Part shown: piece after piece, positions 39,701-49,139 of the stretch
How positions within the stretch are numbered: the stretch's first letter is position 1
Layout of the letters: the number at the start of each line of letters is the position of its first letter
Assembly: GCF_014196255.1 (NCBI RefSeq)
Contig: NZ_JACIDH010000002.1
Span: 310,001-374,000 of the forward strand
Length of the DNA: 64,000 nucleotides
Origin: Sphingomonas pseudosanguinis
Lineage (GTDB): Bacteria > Pseudomonadota > Alphaproteobacteria > Sphingomonadales > Sphingomonadaceae
Reading direction: 5' to 3'
The notes under the pieces: model-generated
Told to the model about the DNA's origin: nothing
The model's database searches: none
What the model saw: only the letters and a program-made list of their open reading frames with translations
Translations under genes and position numbers: made by a program

Positions 39701-39844
39701 CGGCAAGCCCATGGCATCGCCAAGATTGGTAAAGGAGGCCGAACGCCACGCCGCCCATGGGTCGGCGGCCCCGGCGCTCGCCCAAGGCATCGTCGCCATG
39801 ATCAGAAGCAGGGCGGCCGCGCCCACGGATCTCAATAACGTCAT
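36797..39844 (-). CDS. periplasmic propeller sensor with GGDEF output (diguanylate cyclase)
   Basis: A 1015-residue protein. A signal peptide (residues 1-26) precedes a long beta-propeller region (about 30-690) with repeats such as DGTMWIGTRGGLTRYDG and KGRLWVGTGSKGVYV. A Y_Y_Y domain (about 720-795), one membrane helix (about 805-825), a coiled coil and a C-terminal GGDEF domain follow. The active site reads ARYGGEEIAIL, and RLQD upstream is a complete product-inhibition site. The sensor resembles hybrid two-component polysaccharide sensors but is wired to c-di-GMP synthesis. I chose the ATG at 39844, directly before the signal peptide. The ligand is unknown. Confidence 0.93.
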   Translation of the reverse strand: MTLLRSVGAAALLLIMATMPWASAGAADPWAAWRSASFTNLGDAMGLPHVTTTAIVRAKDGTMWIGTRGGLTRYDGQRVRTFKQVATDRRSLPDNYVRALLALDDGGILIGTNVGGVARFDPATGRFVRLSPSSGHIGGRISSLAPDGAGGAFIASDEGVHHYVRSKDMIDPMTASVIPLEGSSRRQGAFAVHRDPDGTLWAGCEQGLWAMRPGTRRFERMFVNATHSVGDVWSILRDRKGRLWVGTGSKGVYVSTTRGPRPQFVQLASLAESAPLIAHRTIRALMEDDHGRIWIGTDGAGIVLVDPARNFFASALRRVAANPTSLAGDTVRALALDGNGGIWAATELGASRTRGPNDNILRIGSAMPRPEMALADDNVRSILVDRRDRLWLGLSDGSVDQLDRQGERVRHIKLHGHHAGQDIKALLDARDGTILIGARGVIAIDPQTLAQRDVPTALIEDLPVISLGETATDLLIGTYKGLFLRNRATGAVRQLQHEAANPDSLPNNEIINIVPLSDDDVLLATPAGMARLDLRTGRVVTYANNVRDPFSLPQNYVGSIIPDGRNIWAATYGGVAFGRSHGTGWYFRALAETQGLAGDNVASLALDDRRRLWAAGAGGISVIDPRQRSIHVMSRRDGLTINAFNQRAAARTADGSLLFGSPDGLIILNPNALLARRHDAEAGRLIVSEAEIDGQAMPIDSAARQPVLDLEREGRTLRLGFSLTDYDAPEEIRYSHWLEGFDRGWMIVPAGTPASATYTNLPAGEYWLRLRAQVPGLAAQTVTHRVRIMVAPQWYETWPARILGALLAALALGGAFWLVTAVVRRRARVLEAMVERRTSELRDANAQLDRLASTDPLTSLDNRRTLMATIDAAVMRARDRGEAFVFALLDVDHFKRVNDDYGHGAGDAVLVAIAAAIRGGVRLQDVVARYGGEEIAILFPRTTKGEALGIVERVRQMIASSPIMADGQSIAVTLSAGVAAWRSDEEIARMIRRADEALYRAKRNGRNQVEPAHGD

Positions 39845-39922
39845 GCCGTCATCCCGAGACACGTCGTAGCAGCATGATGCATAAAAGTGGGTTAATGCCT
39901 GAGACCGGTAACATCGACGCGC

Positions 39923-39937
39923 GTTTTTCTTTTGTTC
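39923..39937. promoter_or_regulatory. LexA-like site upstream of dinB
   Basis: GTTT-N7-GTTC matches the alphaproteobacterial LexA consensus GTTC-N7-GTTC with one mismatch. It lies 101 bp before the assumed dinB start. SOS control of dinB would be expected. The N7 spacer is T-rich, so chance is not excluded. Confidence 0.4.
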
Positions 39938-40037
39938 CGGTTTTGGGTGGCCCTTGCTTTCGGTGCAGGCTATCATACCGCAACCTAACGACGTTTTTCC
40001 TCTGACGCGGCGGAAGAGCGAAACAGCGCGGCCCCCT

Positions 40038-41150
40038 TTGAGCGACGAACACGATACGCCTTCGACCACCCGCAAGATCATCCATGTCGACATGGACGCC
40101 TTCTATGCGTCGGTCGAGCAACGGGATGATCCGGCGCTGCGCGGTCGTCCGGTCGCCGTCGGCGGGTCGCGGGCGCGAGGGGTGGTCGCGGCGGCAAGCT
40201 ATGAGGCGCGCGGCTTTGGCGTGCGGTCGGCGATGCCGTCCGTCACCGCGCTGCGGCGATGCCCCGATCTGGTCTTCGTACCGCCGCGCTTCGACGTCTA
40301 TCGCGCCATATCCCAGCAGATCCGGGCGATCTTCGCCTGCCACACCGATCTGATCGAACCGCTATCGCTCGACGAGGCCTATCTTGACGTGACCGAGGAT
40401 CGCAACAGGCTGGGGTCGGCCACCGCGATCGCCGAGGCGATCCGGGCGGCGATCCTGACCGAAACCGGGCTGACGGCGTCCGCCGGGGTCAGCTACAACA
40501 AGTTCATCGCCAAGCTGGCGTCGGATCAGAACAAGCCAAACGGCATCTGCGTCATCCCGCCGCACCACGGCGCCGCTTTCGTCGCCGCCCTGCCGGTCAA
40601 GCGCTTCCACGGCGTCGGCCCCGTCACCGCACGCAAGATGGAGGCGCTGGGCATCCTGACCGGGGCCGACTTGCGCGACCAGTCGCTCACCTTCCTGCAA
40701 CGCCATTTCGGCAGCTATGCCGATTATCTCTACGGCGCGGCGCGCGGTATCGATCATCGCCCTGTTCGCGCGCATCGCATTGCCAAGTCGGTCGGCGCGG
40801 AGCGTACTTTCGAAACCGACCTGTCGGCGCGTGAGGCCCTTCACGCCGCGCTGGAAAGGGTCGTGGAGGCGGCCTGGACCCGTATCGAGCGCAGCGGCGC
40901 GACCGGGCGGACGGTGACCCTGAAACTACGCTATAGCGACTTTCGGACGATCACCCGCGCGCGGTCCTCGACGCAAGGCATCACCGATCGCGCGGAGTTC
41001 CTGGCGATGGGCATGGCGCTGCTTGACCAGCAACTGCCGATCGATGGCGGCGTCCGCTTGCTGGGCCTGACGCTGTCGGGTCTCAGCATGTCCCAAGCCG
41101 AAGACGGGGACACCGTCTGCATTCCGGTCCAGCCCGAATTGCCGTTGTGA
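40038..41150 (+). CDS. dinB: DNA polymerase IV (DinB, Y family)
   Basis: A 370-residue translesion polymerase. Catalytic motifs are IIHVDMDAFYASVEQ and LSLDEAYLDVT, with SYNKFIAKLASDQNKPNG and HGVGPVTARKMEALGI (helix-hairpin-helix) following, then a little-finger domain. The C terminus ends VQPELPL, which resembles a beta-clamp binding motif. No ATG lies before the catalytic core; I use a TTG at 40038, and another in-frame TTG at 39954 is possible. The gene is convergent with the REC-GGDEF-EAL gene (15 bp gap). Confidence 0.93.
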   Translation: MSDEHDTPSTTRKIIHVDMDAFYASVEQRDDPALRGRPVAVGGSRARGVVAAASYEARGFGVRSAMPSVTALRRCPDLVFVPPRFDVYRAISQQIRAIFACHTDLIEPLSLDEAYLDVTEDRNRLGSATAIAEAIRAAILTETGLTASAGVSYNKFIAKLASDQNKPNGICVIPPHHGAAFVAALPVKRFHGVGPVTARKMEALGILTGADLRDQSLTFLQRHFGSYADYLYGAARGIDHRPVRAHRIAKSVGAERTFETDLSAREALHAALERVVEAAWTRIERSGATGRTVTLKLRYSDFRTITRARSSTQGITDRAEFLAMGMALLDQQLPIDGGVRLLGLTLSGLSMSQAEDGDTVCIPVQPELPL

Positions 41151-41165
41151 CGGACGGACCGCGCG

Positions 41166-43016
41166 TCAGGCGAGAACGCTGACGGCCACCGCCTCGTCCG
41201 ATGGCACGGGCATCATCGGCAAGGCGCGCCGCGCGGCGAGCTTGCGGGCTTCGCAGGGCGCGACGGGGCGCGAGAACAGGAACCCCTGCAAGTGGCTGGC
41301 ACCCGCGACCCGCAACGCCTGGGCCTGCGCCTCGGTCTCGACGCCCTCCGCCACAACTCCCAGGCCCAGCGCGCGGCCGAGGTGGATGATCGAATGGACG
41401 ATGGCCGCCGACTCGCGCTCACGTCCCATGCCGTCGATGAAGCTACGATCGATCTTCAGGCAATCGAGCGCGAATTTGCGGATATTGTAGAGGCTGGAAT
41501 AGCCCGTCCCGAAGTCATCGAGCGCGATGCGGAAGCCCAGCTTGCGCAATTCGCACAGGGTCTGCGCGGCGCGTTCGGCGTCGTCGAAGATCGCGGTTTC
41601 CGTGATCTCGATCTGGACCCGGGCGGGGTCGACGCCGGCGCGGCGGACGCTGTCGAGGATATGGCCGACAAAGTGCGACCGGCGAAACTGCACCGGGCTG
41701 AAATTGACCGAGACATATTGATCCGGCCAATGCCGCACCTGCGCCAGCGCTTCGTCGAGCACCCAGTCGCCCAGTTGGTGGATCAGGTTGCTCTCCTCGG
41801 CGATCGGGATGAAGATCGCGGGACTGACCGCGCCATGTTCCGGACTGTGCCAGCGGACCAGCGCCTCGAACCCCGCGATACTCAGGTCGCCGCGCCCGAC
41901 GATCGGCTGAAAGACCAGGGTCAGTTCGTCGCGCGCGATGGCCTGGGTCAGGCCGGCCTCCACCAGACGACGAACGCGAATACCCTCGTCCATCTGTTCG
42001 TCGAACAGCCGGACGATACCCCGTCCGGAGCGCTTGGCATCATTGAGCGCCATGTCCGCGCGACGCACGAGGTCGGTCGGATCACGCTCGCCCGCCTCGT
42101 CGCTCATCACCAGTCCGCAGGACGCGCCACAGCGTACGGAGTGGCCCAGGATGCTGAAGGTCTTGGCGCAGGCGGTGACGATGCGTTCGCAGGCGGCGAT
42201 CGCGACGCTCTCGTCGGCCATATCGAAAATGATCCCGAACTCGTCGCCGCCGAGCCGCGCCACCAGCGCGCCTTCCGGGGCGGCGTGCTGAAGGGTCGCG
42301 CAGACCTCCCGGATCAGCTCGTCACCCGCCAGATGACCAAGCGTATCGTTGACCAGCTTGAACCGATCGAGATCGAGCATCGCGGTGACGAAGCGGCCGG
42401 GCATGCGCCCGCGCTCGGCGAGACCGCGCAGAAAGGCCGAGCGGTTGGGGGCGTCGGTCAGCGCGTCATGCATCGCGATGTGCATCGCGCGGCTCTCATT
42501 GGCGCGAAGCTCGGCCGATTTCTCCTCCAGCGCGACGACCTGCGCGGCCAATTGCGCGCGCGCCTCGGCCAGTTCGCGGTCATTCTGCCAGCGTCGGCAC
42601 AGCGCGATCGCGGTCTGCGACACCTCGGCAGGCGCGAAGGGCTTGGCGATGTAGAAAATCTTGTCGGCCGGGCCGGCGACCTGGCTGATCTCGGCGGGGG
42701 TGAAGTCAGTGTATCCGGTGACGATCACCAGATGAATGTCGGGATCGAGCTGGCGGATACGACGCGCCGTCTCGCGGCCGTCGATCCCCGGGGGCATGCG
42801 AATGTCGATGAAGGCGACCGCGAAGGGCCGATCCGTCGCCAGCGCGCGGGCGACCTCGGCCACCGCCTCCTCGCCTTGGAAGCAGTGATGGATGTCCTCG
42901 ATCGTATCGGCTTCGGCCGCGCGCTGCCCTGTGTCGGCGGGCTGCGGAACAGGCGAGAAGCAACGGTCATAGCTGGCATGAACGGCCGCTTCGTCGTCGA
43001 CGATCAGAATACGCAT
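41166..43016 (-). CDS. response regulator with GGDEF and EAL domains
   Basis: A 616-residue c-di-GMP protein. The receiver (about 1-150) has VDDEAAVH and phospho-Asp in VAFIDIRMPP, with an insertion of about 30 residues after the first helix. A coiled coil precedes the GGDEF domain (190-345, ARLGGDEFGIIF intact). The RxxD product-inhibition site is missing. The EAL domain (355-600) has FEALVRWHSP, ETAIF, LDDFGTGYSSL, KIDRSFIDG and AEGVETEAQA, so phosphodiesterase activity is likely. Net activity cannot be predicted. No cognate kinase is adjacent. The region before the start carries the 43019-43062 inverted repeat. Confidence 0.93.
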   Translation of the reverse strand: MRILIVDDEAAVHASYDRCFSPVPQPADTGQRAAEADTIEDIHHCFQGEEAVAEVARALATDRPFAVAFIDIRMPPGIDGRETARRIRQLDPDIHLVIVTGYTDFTPAEISQVAGPADKIFYIAKPFAPAEVSQTAIALCRRWQNDRELAEARAQLAAQVVALEEKSAELRANESRAMHIAMHDALTDAPNRSAFLRGLAERGRMPGRFVTAMLDLDRFKLVNDTLGHLAGDELIREVCATLQHAAPEGALVARLGGDEFGIIFDMADESVAIAACERIVTACAKTFSILGHSVRCGASCGLVMSDEAGERDPTDLVRRADMALNDAKRSGRGIVRLFDEQMDEGIRVRRLVEAGLTQAIARDELTLVFQPIVGRGDLSIAGFEALVRWHSPEHGAVSPAIFIPIAEESNLIHQLGDWVLDEALAQVRHWPDQYVSVNFSPVQFRRSHFVGHILDSVRRAGVDPARVQIEITETAIFDDAERAAQTLCELRKLGFRIALDDFGTGYSSLYNIRKFALDCLKIDRSFIDGMGRERESAAIVHSIIHLGRALGLGVVAEGVETEAQAQALRVAGASHLQGFLFSRPVAPCEARKLAARRALPMMPVPSDEAVAVSVLA

Positions 43017-43018
43017 CC

Positions 43019-43062
43019 GGTTACCATCACTCTCACGCTACTTTACGAAAGCGATGGTAACC
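43019..43062. promoter_or_regulatory. 10-bp perfect inverted repeat upstream of the REC-GGDEF-EAL gene
   Basis: GGTTACCATC and GATGGTAACC are perfectly complementary and separated by 24 bases. They occupy 43019-43062, directly before the start codon at 43016. Arm centres are 34 bp apart, about three helical turns. This could be a two-site operator or an mRNA leader hairpin covering the translation start. Confidence 0.45.
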
Positions 43063-43092
43063 ATAGACGTTTAATCTGACGTAAATGGACAG

Positions 43093-44916
<1,824 letters not shown>

Positions 44917-44921
44917 AAGTC

Positions 44922-46286
44922 TTACTCCCCAGCCTTCTTCGCGGCCTTCTTGGCCGTCATCATATCCCGAAAACGCTTGGCCCAACCGGCCTTGGTCTGA
45001 CGCTCGGCGCGAACCAGCGCGAGCGCATCGGCCTCGACATCGCTCGTCACCACCGCGCCCGCGCCGACAATGGCACCGGCCCCGATCGTCACCGGCGCGA
45101 CCAGCGCCGAATTGGAGCCGATGAACGCCCCCTCGCCGATCACGGTGCGATATTTGAGGAAGCCGTCATAATTGCAGGTGATCGTGCCCGCACCGATATT
45201 GGCCCCCGCCCCGACCTCGGCATCACCGAGATAGGTCAGGTGATTGGCCTTGGCGCCGGGACCGAGAACGGCCTTCTTCATCTCCACGAAATTGCCGACC
45301 CGTGCGCCCTCTCGGACGTCGGCGCCAGGGCGAAGCCGCGCATAGGGACCGATGTCCGCACCGGTCGCGACCTTGGCGCCCTCCAGATGGCTGAAGGCGT
45401 GGATGGTGACGCCATCGGCGACCGTCACACCGGGGCCGAAGACGACATGCGGCTCGATCACCACGTCCCGCCCGATCAGGGTGTCGTGCGAGAACCACAC
45501 GGTATCGGGCGCGATCAGCGTCGCGCCTTCGGTCATGGCACGCATGCGCCGGCGCTGCTGCCAGTCGCCCTCGACCACCGCCAGTTCGCCGCGACTGTTG
45601 ACGCCCGCGACCTCGCCCGCCCCGGTTTCGATCACCGCCGAGTGCCGGCCATCGCCCGCTGCCAGCATGACGATGTCGGGCAGATAATATTCGCCAGCCG
45701 CATTATCGTTGCCGACCCGGTCGAGCAGGCCGAACAGATCCTCGGAGCGAACCGCCATCAGTCCGGAATTGCAAAGCGTTACGGCACGCTCTTCGGTGCT
45801 GGCATCCTTGAACTCGACCATGCGGTCGATCCGGCCATCGGCGTCGGCGATGACCCGGCCGTAAGCCGCAGGATCGCTCGGGCGGAAGCCGAGAACGACG
45901 GCGGCGGGTCGGTCGGCTTCGCTCAACCGGTCGATCATCCGCTTCATCGTCGCGGTCTCGACCAGCGGCACATCGCCGTAAAGGATCAGCACATCGCCAT
46001 CGAAGCCCGCCAGCGCATCCCGCGCCTGCGCCACCGCATGGCCGGTGCCGAGCTGCTCCGCCTGAAGCGCGGTGCCGACGCCCAGCGGCGCGACCGCCGC
46101 CTCGACCTGTTCGCGGCCCGCACCCGTGACGACGACGACACGTTCGGGCGACAATCGCCCGACGCTGTCGATCAGGTGGAGCAGCATCGACCGCCCGGCA
46201 ATGGGGTGCAGGACCTTGTGCAGGTCCGACTTCATGCGGGTGCCCTTGCCCGCGGCGAGGATGATGGCGGCGACTGGTCTCGTCAT
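44922..46286 (-). CDS. glmU: bifunctional GlmU: N-acetylglucosamine-1-phosphate uridylyltransferase and acetyltransferase
   Basis: A 454-residue bifunctional enzyme giving UDP-GlcNAc. The N-terminal uridylyltransferase has LAAGKGTRMKSDLHKVLHPI and the nucleotide-binding LYGDVPLV. The C-terminal left-handed beta-helix has GVTIHAFSHLEGAKV, PYARLRPGADV, NFVEMKKAVLG, NHLTYLGDAEVG and TITCNYDG. I chose the ATG at 46286 because AGGCG lies about eight bases upstream and the family start follows; the ATG at 46304 adds six residues. It is divergent from the Gph-like gene across 64 bp. Confidence 0.97.
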   Translation of the reverse strand: MTRPVAAIILAAGKGTRMKSDLHKVLHPIAGRSMLLHLIDSVGRLSPERVVVVTGAGREQVEAAVAPLGVGTALQAEQLGTGHAVAQARDALAGFDGDVLILYGDVPLVETATMKRMIDRLSEADRPAAVVLGFRPSDPAAYGRVIADADGRIDRMVEFKDASTEERAVTLCNSGLMAVRSEDLFGLLDRVGNDNAAGEYYLPDIVMLAAGDGRHSAVIETGAGEVAGVNSRGELAVVEGDWQQRRRMRAMTEGATLIAPDTVWFSHDTLIGRDVVIEPHVVFGPGVTVADGVTIHAFSHLEGAKVATGADIGPYARLRPGADVREGARVGNFVEMKKAVLGPGAKANHLTYLGDAEVGAGANIGAGTITCNYDGFLKYRTVIGEGAFIGSNSALVAPVTIGAGAIVGAGAVVTSDVEADALALVRAERQTKAGWAKRFRDMMTAKKAAKKAGE

Positions 46287-46350
46287 GGCGGTTGCGCCTG
46301 CCATGGATTTCCGGCCAAAGCCAGCCCGCAGACTGCACCGGGACCCGATT

Positions 46351-47043
46351 ATGGACAGCTATTCACGTCACCGTTTCCCCTTCGCCATCGTCGGGTTCGA
46401 TCTGGACGGAACCCTGCTCGACACGAGCGGCGATCTGGCCGCCGCCGTCAACCACGCGCTGGGCTCGATCGGGCGCCCGCCGCTAAGCGTTGACGCGGTC
46501 AAGCCAATGATCGGCGGCGGTGCGCGCGCGATGTTGCGGCACGGGCTGGATGCGACCGGCGGCCATGACGACGCGACGCTGGATGTGCTGCATCGCCGGC
46601 TGCTCGACCATTATGAAGCGAATCTGGCGGTGCACACCGCGCCCTTCCCCGGCGCGCTCGACGCGCTCGACGAACTGGCCGTGCGCGGCGTGACCATGGG
46701 GATCATGACCAACAAGCTCGAACGCTTCGCGCGCGCGATCCTGGGGGGGCTGGGTCTTGCCGACCGGTTCGCCGCGATCATCGGCGGCGATACGCTGGGG
46801 GTCGCCAAGCCTTCACCGATTCCCATCCAGGCGCTGGTCAACCAGTGTGGCGGCGGCAGGGCGGCCTTTATCGGCGACTCGATCTTCGACGTTCAGGCCG
46901 CGCGCGCCGCCGGCCTGCCGATCGTCGCCTGCCGCTTCGGCTTTCTCAGTCAGCCGGTCGAGGAGCTGGGCGCCGACGCGATCATCGACGACTATGCCGG
47001 GCTTATCCCGACGCTGGAGCGGCTCTCCCCTTCCGCCACTTGA
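46351..47043 (+). CDS. gph: HAD phosphatase, phosphoglycolate phosphatase-like
   Basis: A 230-residue HAD hydrolase. Motif I is VGFDLDGTLLDTS, motif II is in IMTNKLERFA, motif III includes the Lys in GVAKPSPIP, and motif IV is AFIGDSIFDVQAARAAG. The alpha-helical cap follows motif I, as in phosphoglycolate phosphatases. Gph removes 2-phosphoglycolate from DNA repair or oxygenase activity; the exact substrate is not proven here. Its 3' end overlaps the convergent nucleotidyltransferase gene by 41 bp. Confidence 0.9.
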   Translation: MDSYSRHRFPFAIVGFDLDGTLLDTSGDLAAAVNHALGSIGRPPLSVDAVKPMIGGGARAMLRHGLDATGGHDDATLDVLHRRLLDHYEANLAVHTAPFPGALDALDELAVRGVTMGIMTNKLERFARAILGGLGLADRFAAIIGGDTLGVAKPSPIPIQALVNQCGGGRAAFIGDSIFDVQAARAAGLPIVACRFGFLSQPVEELGADAIIDDYAGLIPTLERLSPSAT

Positions 47044-48031
47044 TCCACAGGTGGCGGAGCAGAAGCGGAAGCGGCATCCGGATCAGATGCGACCGGACGT
47101 AGAAGGCCAGTCGCGTAAGAGGATGGCGCCCCCGCCCCCAGCCATCGCGTGCCAGCATCCGTCGCCGAAAAATCCGGTCCGGGATCGTCAGCCGCTGCCA
47201 GCGTGGCGCGACAGGCGTGGCGTAGAGCGCATGGCTCAGCCGCATGGCCCGGTCGACGGCAAAGCCCAGCCCATGCTGCGCCGCACGTTGGGCCAGACCA
47301 TCCGCTCCGCCCTCGACGACCAGCGCATGAATGTCCCACAGATTGCGCAGCCCCCCCGACAGGTCGCCATCGGCGAAGAGATGCGCGGCCGCGTGAATCA
47401 GCATGTCATTGTGCGACAATATGGCGAGCCCCCCGCCCAGGGGGACGGCATCGGCGATCAACGCCGTCGCATCGGGTGTCGGCCGCGCGGTCGGGGGAAG
47501 GATGGTGTGGTGCACATCCAGCATCCGGTCGCGATCGCGGTGGATCAGCGGCGGCAGCTCGTGCATCCAGCGGCGATAATAGAGATCGTCATAGGCGTCG
47601 GGCTTCACCCATTCCCAGCCCGCCTCGGCCAAGGCAGCCTCGGCGGCCGGTAAGACCGCCTTGGGCAGCAGGATGTCGCAGTCGCCGATCGATCGTCCCT
47701 GTCCGGCGGCCAGCCCCGCCGCCACGAACGCCGTCCCCTTCAGCAGGATCACCGGAACGCCCAATCCCGCCAAAGCGTGCGCGACCCGATTGGCTTCCCA
47801 TAGCGCGGTACGGCGCACCTCCGATGCCTCGGCGCGGGCATCGTCCAGGACCGCCCGGACCTCCGCCGTTACGGCCAGACCGTCAAGGCGATGGGCGAGC
47901 GTCCCCAGCAGCAGTTCGGCGCGTGCGACTGTCACGACATCCATCCACTCGGAAAGGCCGAGTGCATGCGCATTGCCGGGATCGCGCAGCATGGCGACGA
48001 GGCGCGCGGATGCCGTCACAGCGCGGCCCAT
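47003..48031 (-). CDS. nucleotidyltransferase family protein of the HprK-related cluster
   Basis: A 342-residue protein of the NTP_transf_5 type. The nucleotidyltransferase signature is VILLKGTAF (about 94-102) followed by RSIGDCDILLP, with metal-binding Asp117 and Asp119. A later His-rich segment is MLDVHHTILP, and the C terminus is basic (RMPLPLLLRHLWIKWRKG). Such proteins accompany HprK-like kinases in lasso-peptide and related clusters. Its start overlaps the kinase stop by 16 bp, so it is the last gene of a coupled four-gene operon. The nucleotide and the acceptor are unknown. Confidence 0.85.
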   Translation of the reverse strand: MGRAVTASARLVAMLRDPGNAHALGLSEWMDVVTVARAELLLGTLAHRLDGLAVTAEVRAVLDDARAEASEVRRTALWEANRVAHALAGLGVPVILLKGTAFVAAGLAAGQGRSIGDCDILLPKAVLPAAEAALAEAGWEWVKPDAYDDLYYRRWMHELPPLIHRDRDRMLDVHHTILPPTARPTPDATALIADAVPLGGGLAILSHNDMLIHAAAHLFADGDLSGGLRNLWDIHALVVEGGADGLAQRAAQHGLGFAVDRAMRLSHALYATPVAPRWQRLTIPDRIFRRRMLARDGWGRGRHPLTRLAFYVRSHLIRMPLPLLLRHLWIKWRKGRAAPASG

Positions 48032-48861
48032 AACGCCTCGACCGCCGCAACACCGGACGGCCCGTCGGGATAGTCGAACGCGATCGCCGGCACCGTCGAA
48101 CGCAGCCGGACCATCGCGCGGAAACCGGCTTCCCCCAGAGCGACATAGTTGGTCGAGGCTTGGGTCAGCCGCACGAAGCTTTCGGCCGGTGGCAAGACGC
48201 GGGTAGCGGCGGGAAAGCCGAACCGAGGAAAGAGGATGAGAACGGGCTTGGCCGGCCGATCCATGGCGGCGAGCGCTTCCACGCTGGGCGCGACATGGCG
48301 AATATCGCCCTTCGGCGTACCCGCCAGAAGCGGCCCCACCCGGCTGCCCGCCGGAATGACCGACAGGCTTTCGTTCTTCAGGCTGACCGGACGTGGGAAG
48401 GGCACGACCAGCCCCGTGTCCGGCTCGATCAGCGCGAACTCGTCGCTCAGGAAGCGCCAGCCCTGTTGGGCCAGCAACAGCGCGAGCGTCGATTTGCCCG
48501 CCCCGGATATGCCGCTCATGATGACCGCCCGCCCGTCGCGCTCGACGACGGCGGCGTGCAGCAGCAGATGGCGACGATGCCCCAATGCCATCTGCAAATT
48601 CATGCCCAGTTCGGCCGCCAGCAGGCCCTGCCCCAGCGGCAGCGGCGCGGCCTCGGGCAGGCGGTAATCGCCGCCGATCCGCACCGATGGACGTATCCAG
48701 CGCCGCCAGACATGCTCCGCCTCGAGCCGCACCGTATAGTCGGCGAAATCGGGCTTGGGATAATCCCGGTACAGGGCCTCAATGGCGGCGATCGGCGCGC
48801 GCCAGTCCGAACCCAGACGATAGCCGACCGGGCCGACCCGCAAGATCGTCGCGTGCCTCAT
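48016..48861 (-). CDS. HprK-related kinase (family A)
   Basis: A 281-residue protein related to the kinase domain of HPr kinase/phosphorylase. HLLLHAAVVERDG leads into the P-loop GISGAGKST (117-125), and SDEFALIE (139-146) corresponds to the acidic catalytic or metal site. The N-terminal 90 residues lack the HprK regulatory domain. No PTS genes lie nearby, so HPr is unlikely to be the substrate. It is joined by ATGA to the PqqD-like gene upstream. I recall the annotation HprK-related kinase A from TIGRFAM-style models, but have not checked it. Peptide or small-molecule phosphorylation is inference. Confidence 0.88.
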   Translation of the reverse strand: MRHATILRVGPVGYRLGSDWRAPIAAIEALYRDYPKPDFADYTVRLEAEHVWRRWIRPSVRIGGDYRLPEAAPLPLGQGLLAAELGMNLQMALGHRRHLLLHAAVVERDGRAVIMSGISGAGKSTLALLLAQQGWRFLSDEFALIEPDTGLVVPFPRPVSLKNESLSVIPAGSRVGPLLAGTPKGDIRHVAPSVEALAAMDRPAKPVLILFPRFGFPAATRVLPPAESFVRLTQASTNYVALGEAGFRAMVRLRSTVPAIAFDYPDGPSGVAAVEALWAAL

Positions 48862-49136
48862 AGACGGTCGACCAGCCCCACGGCTTCCAGCTCGTCCAGC
48901 CGCGCCTGCAAGGTCGTGGCGGCGTCGGCGGCGTCCAGATCGAAACGCTGCGTCAGGAACTGGACCAGTGCGGCCAGCGTCAGCGGTGCCGGCACCAGCG
49001 CCTCCATGATCTGCGGCGCCGGCTCGCTCAACAAATGGGTGATGCCGGAGGGCCGGTGGAAGACCGCCGTGAAGATGTCCAGCGGCTCGACCAGGATCAG
49101 ATCCGCCGCCACCGTGCGATAGCGCGGCTCCGCCAT
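48858..49136 (-). CDS. PqqD-like peptide-binding protein (HPr-rel-A system type)
   Basis: A 92-residue protein with a PqqD-like fold pattern. A beta-rich first half (YRTVAADLILVEPLDIFTAVFHRPSG) is followed by helical segments (LAALVQFLTQRFDLD and TTLQARLDELEAVGLVDRL). PqqD-type domains (RRE) bind leader peptides and present them to modifying enzymes. The stop overlaps the kinase start (ATGA), and its start lies three bases after the stop of the Tat-type protein gene. This tight coupling suggests it delivers a peptide to the kinase. Confidence 0.85.
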   Translation of the reverse strand: MAEPRYRTVAADLILVEPLDIFTAVFHRPSGITHLLSEPAPQIMEALVPAPLTLAALVQFLTQRFDLDAADAATTLQARLDELEAVGLVDRL

Positions 49137-49139
49137 GGA

